DNA of 27,409 nucleotides from JAKJEP01 sp964580995 (lineage in GTDB: Bacteria > Planctomycetota > Phycisphaerae > Sedimentisphaerales > SM23-30), in contig CAZOMV010000081.1 of NCBI GenBank assembly GCA_964580995.1, positions 1 through 27,409 on the forward strand, read 5' to 3'. Both the position numbers and the translations under genes were made by a program. The first letter of the stretch is position 1, and each line of letters opens with the position of its first letter. Of the stretch, positions 23,678 through 27,409 are shown one piece after another. The notes below the pieces were generated by a model, which saw only the letters and a program-made list of their open reading frames with translations, was not told where the DNA came from and made no database searches.

Positions 23678-26587
23678 ATGAAGCCAAAAAGAAAAAGTAT
23701 ATTTTTGTTCAGACAAGTGATGGTAGTGTTAGTCTGTGCTTTGTGCCCTATGGAGTTGCTTTCTATGGTTTTGGTGCCCGCCCAGACCTTTATGATGGGC
23801 GATCAAAGCACGATGGGGCGCTGCGATCAGCGTCCGGTACATTCCGTAACCCTTAGCTCTTATTACATCTCTGCTTATATGGTCACGGCGCAGGAATACT
23901 GCGATTTTCTGAACGACACTTCCTGTGCGCAGGAAAAGGAGGGATTTCTTTTTCTGAAAGGTAAGGAACTCAGCTCTTGTCGTGATCAGGGTGAAGTTCT
24001 ATTGAATTTTGCTTATTCCCCGCTGACGGTGCAGAATGGCAAGTTTGTGCCCCGGCCGAACTGCGGCCGACAGCCAATCTACCAGGTAACCTGGGAGGGT
24101 GCGGCATGGTATTGTAATTATAGAAGCCGGAAAGAAGGTCTAACGCCCTGCTATGATCCGGATAAGCGATGGTTTTGTGACTTTTCCGCGGACGGCTATC
24201 ATCTGCCCACCGAGGCCCAGTGGGAGTGCGCCGCCCGCGGTGGCCATTCGAGCCGACTCTACCCGTGGGGCGAGACGATCAGTGACCAGAATACCAACTA
24301 TAACAATCATCCCGGCCGTATTGTCGATGTGGGCAGTTATCCTCCTAATGACTATGGGCTGTATGACATGCCGGGCAATGTCATGGAGTGGTGTCATGAC
24401 TGGTATAAGTTCGATTCCTATGCGGATTGCCCTTCGGGTGTGCAGAATCCCACGGGGCCTTTTCGCCCTAATTACAATGGCGGCGGAATGCCGGTTCGTG
24501 TGATTCGGGGCGGAGCCTATTATCACCCCGCGGGCTTCCTGACCTGTGCCCATCGCTATGGAACCGCCGACACCAAGGGATGTTTTTCGTTTAACAGCTT
24601 CCGGTTAGCACGGCAGGCAGTGGTTGATCCCACTTCGCTGGAACCAGACCGGCCGACACAGGGCAGTCCGGCCGAAATAAATAAAACCAAAGAGTGGCTG
24701 AATACGGCGTGGGCATCTGCTTCGGGAGGACAGCCCGATTCGGCCTCCTTGCCTTTTTCTTTTGTGCTGGATGATACATCTTCTTCCACCTTGCTGTCCC
24801 GCTGGAAAATCGCTACTGATCCTGAAACATCCGCGCAAGGCAAACAAGTTAAAATTTATCGGTTCACCGATCCGGAAAGCAAACTCGAAATAGCCTGCGA
24901 AGTCACCACGTTTGAGCAGTATCCGGCTGTGGATATGGTGCTGCACATTACAAACCGTGGCACCGATGACAGCGGCATTCTGGAAAATGTTTGTGTACTT
25001 GACCACGCGTTCCATCGTGTTGCGGATGAAAAACGGGAGTTTATTTTGCGGCACTCACGCGGCTCGCGAGCTGACGAGTTCGATTTTTTCGCCACCGATG
25101 AGCTGCTGTCTCCCCAGGCGCAGTATGCACTCGGCGGACATGGCGGAAGGCCGTCTGATTACGATTTGCCCTTTATGAATCTTTCCTGGGGCAGTGGCGG
25201 CGCTGTCCTGGCGGTCGGCTGGTCGGGGCAATGGCGGGCCACATTTCAACGTGACAGCCAGCGAGGTTTGACGGTCAAAACGGGTATGGAATATATGCAT
25301 CTGAGACTTCACCCCGGTGAAAGCATCCGCACTCCCCGAATGCTGCTGGTCTTCTGGGAGGGAGAGAACATGCTCCGGGGGCACAACTTGTTCCGTCAGT
25401 TGATTCTGGCTCACTACAGTCCGCGTATCGATGGTCAACCCATTGTGGCTCCTTTTGCTGCCAGTGTCGGCCCGTACACCGAAGAAGTCCAGGTAACGGC
25501 CGCATCGAAGTTGGCTAAGGCAGGTTTGGAGGCCCAGTGGATTGATGCCGGCTGGTTCAAGGGTGGTTGGCCGTTTGGTGCCGGGAACTGGGTGCCCGAT
25601 CCGAGCCTTTTTCCTCATGGGCTTAGTCCGGTTGGCGATGCGGTACACGCCGCCGGAATGAAATTCCTGCTGTGGTTTGAAATAGAACGCGTCTCCCGCG
25701 GCAGCCGTCTCGATCGTGAGCATCCCGAATGGGTAATCGGACCGGTTACCGAGTACGGAGGCCTTTTGAACTGGGGCATACCGGAGGCACGCCAATGGAT
25801 CACGGACCTGGTATCCCAGCAGATTACGGCTGGCAAAGTAGATATATTCCGCCAGGATTTCAATATGGAGCCGCTGATGTACTGGTTACGGAATGACTCG
25901 CCGGATCGGCAGGGCATGACGGAAATACGCTTTGTCGAGGGAATGTACCTGATGTGGGATGAACTGCGTCGTCGCCATCCAGGTCTTTGGATTGACAACT
26001 GTGCCAGCGGCGGTCGAATGATTGATCTGGAAACCACCATGCGTGCGATAACCCTCACACAGAGCGATGGTCCCGTGATCCGCTATAGCGATATCATGAA
26101 TCAGGCTCAGAATCATGGGCTGAACTTCTATTTGCCGATCCACTCACCTGTCAGTTTCGGTCTGGAGCCATCTTATAAATTTCGCAGCAGTATGACCACG
26201 GGAGGCGGGCAGAGTTACGATTTGAATAATCTGCCTGAGGAAGACATTCGCCGTACCGCGGCTGTCTATCAGCAGGTGCGGCCCTATTTTGAAGGGGACT
26301 ATTATCCCCTGTTTGAGTCACGGATAGATGAGATGCAATGGTTTGGGTATCAGTTGAATCGCCCGGATGAAGCACGCGGCATGATCGTGGTATTTCGGCG
26401 AAAGGACTGCACGGAAGACACGGTATCTGTATATCTGAATGCGATTGATCGGCAGGCCCAATATGATCTCACGGAAAAAGACAGCGGCCAAACACGTTCC
26501 CTCAGCGGGAAAGAATTACGCATATTTCCTGTTACTATTAGTGAGACTCCCGGATCCCGGATTTTCTTTTACCAGAAAACACCTTAA
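23678..26587 (+). CDS. Gene J: FGE/SUMF1-like domain fused to GH36
   Basis: A 969-residue exported protein; ATG 23678 follows AAGGAG. Signal peptide about 1-31. Residues about 32-312 are a formylglycine-generating-enzyme-like domain (FMMGDQS, HLPTEAQWECAARGG, LYPWG, YGLYDMPGNVMEWCHDWY, VIRGGAYYH, FNSFRLAR). True FGEs use two cysteines (human C336 and C341); here C290 aligns with the first, but Gly295 takes the place of the second, so sulfatase maturation activity is doubtful. Residues about 350-610 are the GH36 N-terminal sandwich. The barrel has WIDAGWF (621-627), LLWFEIER, nucleophile Asp727 in FRQDFNMEP, NCASGGR, and acid/base Asp797 in TQSDG. The GH36 half looks active and is closest in motifs to gene E. 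The FGE-like part may bind sugar or substrate. No sulfatase gene is present nearby. Confidence 0.88.
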   Translation: MKPKRKSIFLFRQVMVVLVCALCPMELLSMVLVPAQTFMMGDQSTMGRCDQRPVHSVTLSSYYISAYMVTAQEYCDFLNDTSCAQEKEGFLFLKGKELSSCRDQGEVLLNFAYSPLTVQNGKFVPRPNCGRQPIYQVTWEGAAWYCNYRSRKEGLTPCYDPDKRWFCDFSADGYHLPTEAQWECAARGGHSSRLYPWGETISDQNTNYNNHPGRIVDVGSYPPNDYGLYDMPGNVMEWCHDWYKFDSYADCPSGVQNPTGPFRPNYNGGGMPVRVIRGGAYYHPAGFLTCAHRYGTADTKGCFSFNSFRLARQAVVDPTSLEPDRPTQGSPAEINKTKEWLNTAWASASGGQPDSASLPFSFVLDDTSSSTLLSRWKIATDPETSAQGKQVKIYRFTDPESKLEIACEVTTFEQYPAVDMVLHITNRGTDDSGILENVCVLDHAFHRVADEKREFILRHSRGSRADEFDFFATDELLSPQAQYALGGHGGRPSDYDLPFMNLSWGSGGAVLAVGWSGQWRATFQRDSQRGLTVKTGMEYMHLRLHPGESIRTPRMLLVFWEGENMLRGHNLFRQLILAHYSPRIDGQPIVAPFAASVGPYTEEVQVTAASKLAKAGLEAQWIDAGWFKGGWPFGAGNWVPDPSLFPHGLSPVGDAVHAAGMKFLLWFEIERVSRGSRLDREHPEWVIGPVTEYGGLLNWGIPEARQWITDLVSQQITAGKVDIFRQDFNMEPLMYWLRNDSPDRQGMTEIRFVEGMYLMWDELRRRHPGLWIDNCASGGRMIDLETTMRAITLTQSDGPVIRYSDIMNQAQNHGLNFYLPIHSPVSFGLEPSYKFRSSMTTGGGQSYDLNNLPEEDIRRTAAVYQQVRPYFEGDYYPLFESRIDEMQWFGYQLNRPDEARGMIVVFRRKDCTEDTVSVYLNAIDRQAQYDLTEKDSGQTRSLSGKELRIFPVTISETPGSRIFFYQKTP

Positions 26588-26682
26588 ACCTGTATGTACT
26601 GGATAAACAGTGGCTCAAGAATCGAAATAGGATACCATAGTTCTTATAACACTACAATCGTATTGCCTCAGAAAAGAAAATC

Positions 26683-26711
26683 TTGATAATTCAAGAAGAA
26701 TTTAGTATAAT
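26683..26711 (+). promoter_or_regulatory. Sigma-70-type promoter of gene K
   Basis: TTGATA (26683-26688), 17 bases, then TATAAT (26706-26711). This is one mismatch from the consensus -35 and a perfect -10 at ideal spacing. Transcription would begin near 26718, about 18 bases before the ATG. It suggests that K has its own housekeeping promoter. Confidence 0.6.
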
Positions 26712-26735
26712 TACCCCTGTTGAAAAGAAGGTATT

Positions 26736-27409
26736 ATGTTTTGTAAAACTTTACATGCTAGATTTCAGGTATTCCTTCTTATTGGCTGTGCCAATATGGC
26801 ATTCGCGACGGATTACAATCCCCTTACCGATTGGGTCGATTTTCCCGGCAGCCCTGCTGCCTGGAGTTTCGGGGGGAGAGTGGAAACCGGTTTCGGCACC
26901 GGGGTCTTCGGCGATTTTATACCAGCGGACCATATACCGGATGTATGGACTAGTGCGCCGGCAGGTGATGGCTATGTGGTTCCAAATACCTATGGTACCT
27001 GTTCGGTATTGAAAATAGACCCCTGGCGCGGCAATCCCGGACCGGTGATGAACGCCTGGACTACCTATCAGGCCACCGCCCGTGTAAGCCCGGAAGCCGG
27101 TATTTATGATGTAGAGGTCAGTTTTGTAGGTACCGGATATGCCGCCGAGGGAGTGGGCAACACCAACGCCTATGTGGTGAAGAACGGCAGTGGCATCCTT
27201 TTTCAAGGAAATCTGCATGACTATAGTACGTCCGTCGGCACGACCCTGACCAATCTAGCCTTCCATACGGGCGATTATCTCGATTTCATCAGTGCCAACA
27301 ACAGCAACAACGGCGAGTCGAGGTCCTGCCTGACAGCCAATTTGACCTTGGTCTCCGGTTTGAATGAATCTGAATGTACAGTACTGTTACCGGCCGACCT
27401 GAACCATGA
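26736..27409 (+). CDS. Gene K: secreted beta-sandwich protein, 3' end beyond window
   Basis: An open frame of 224 codons that runs off the window without a stop. ATG 26736 follows AAGAAGG (26725-26731). The signal peptide (MFCKTLHARFQVFLLIGC, then ANMAFA) could be cut as a normal signal after AFA or as a lipoprotein at LIGC. Residues about 27-210 resemble the N-terminal beta-sandwich of gene H (AAWSFG near the start, AYVVKNGSGILFQGNL, FHTGDYLDFISA), a layout typical of carbohydrate-binding modules. The last visible residues are LLPADLNH, which matches the beginning of the dockerin-like loop (DLNHDC in gene E), so that module probably follows. Any enzyme domain would lie outside the window. 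Confidence 0.82.
   Translation, partial: MFCKTLHARFQVFLLIGCANMAFATDYNPLTDWVDFPGSPAAWSFGGRVETGFGTGVFGDFIPADHIPDVWTSAPAGDGYVVPNTYGTCSVLKIDPWRGNPGPVMNAWTTYQATARVSPEAGIYDVEVSFVGTGYAAEGVGNTNAYVVKNGSGILFQGNLHDYSTSVGTTLTNLAFHTGDYLDFISANNSNNGESRSCLTANLTLVSGLNESECTVLLPADLNH

Noticed and set aside
23678..24610. Gene J as an active sulfatase-maturing enzyme
   Set aside because: The second FGE cysteine aligns with Gly295 and no sulfatase gene is in the window, so only the fold is claimed.
26683..27012. 109-codon + strand frame overlapping gene K
   Set aside because: It overlaps the promoter and is out of frame with gene K, which has a signal peptide, ribosome-binding site and domain similarity.

Overview
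The window looks like part of a Planctomycetota chromosome, most likely Phycisphaerae (Sedimentisphaerales-type); this is inferred from protein style, not from a marker gene. Three features point there: LamG-like domains opening with the LWLKADAGV-type motif, a PEP-CTERM sorting tail, and a single-repeat, Cys-containing dockerin-like module (D-x-N-x-D-C-x-V-x-x-x-D...WLxCTDP). No rRNA, tRNA, CRISPR array, transporter, SusC/D pair or regulator gene was seen.

Layout. Positions 1-1552 hold no convincing gene. They are a patchwork of hairpins, short direct repeats, a 64-bp GH36 fragment and two segments that also occur upstream of genes F and G. Genes follow, all on the + strand: A (1553-2509, LamG + dockerin-like), B (2668-3474, LamG + PEP-CTERM, closed by a strong terminator), C (3653-5986, parallel beta-helix, GH141-like), D (6020-8146, LamG + CE2-like SGNH esterase + dockerin-like), E (8178-11087, LamG + dockerin-like + GH36), F (11233-14139, GH127-like + dockerin-like + LamG), G (14874-17738, six-hairpin glycosidase), H (17886-20702, beta-sandwich + divergent GH36), I (21040-23583, GH106-like), J (23678-26587, FGE-like domain fused to GH36) and K (26736 to the window end, partial secreted beta-sandwich protein). 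A truncated IS3-type transposase lies on the minus strand between F and G.

How the genes fit together. Every complete gene encodes an exported protein, and most are predicted carbohydrate-active enzymes. C, D and E are packed within about 30 bp of each other and probably form one transcript. The later genes have longer, individual leaders. Alpha-galactosidase-like (three GH36), beta-L-arabinofuranosidase-like, rhamnosidase-like and GH141-like enzymes plus an esterase suggest extracellular breakdown of a branched, acylated heteropolysaccharide, with pectin-type rhamnogalacturonan as one candidate. LamG and dockerin-like modules are reused in different orders, which suggests a shared surface-binding or assembly system built by domain shuffling.

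Most unusual points: duplicated leader segments shared between unrelated genes, a scrap of gene H near the left edge, an FGE-GH36 fusion lacking one FGE cysteine, a GH36 paralogue missing its CxxGGxR motif, a GH36-type C-terminal tail on a beta-helix protein, and one LamG domain carrying two different sorting tails in tandem paralogues.
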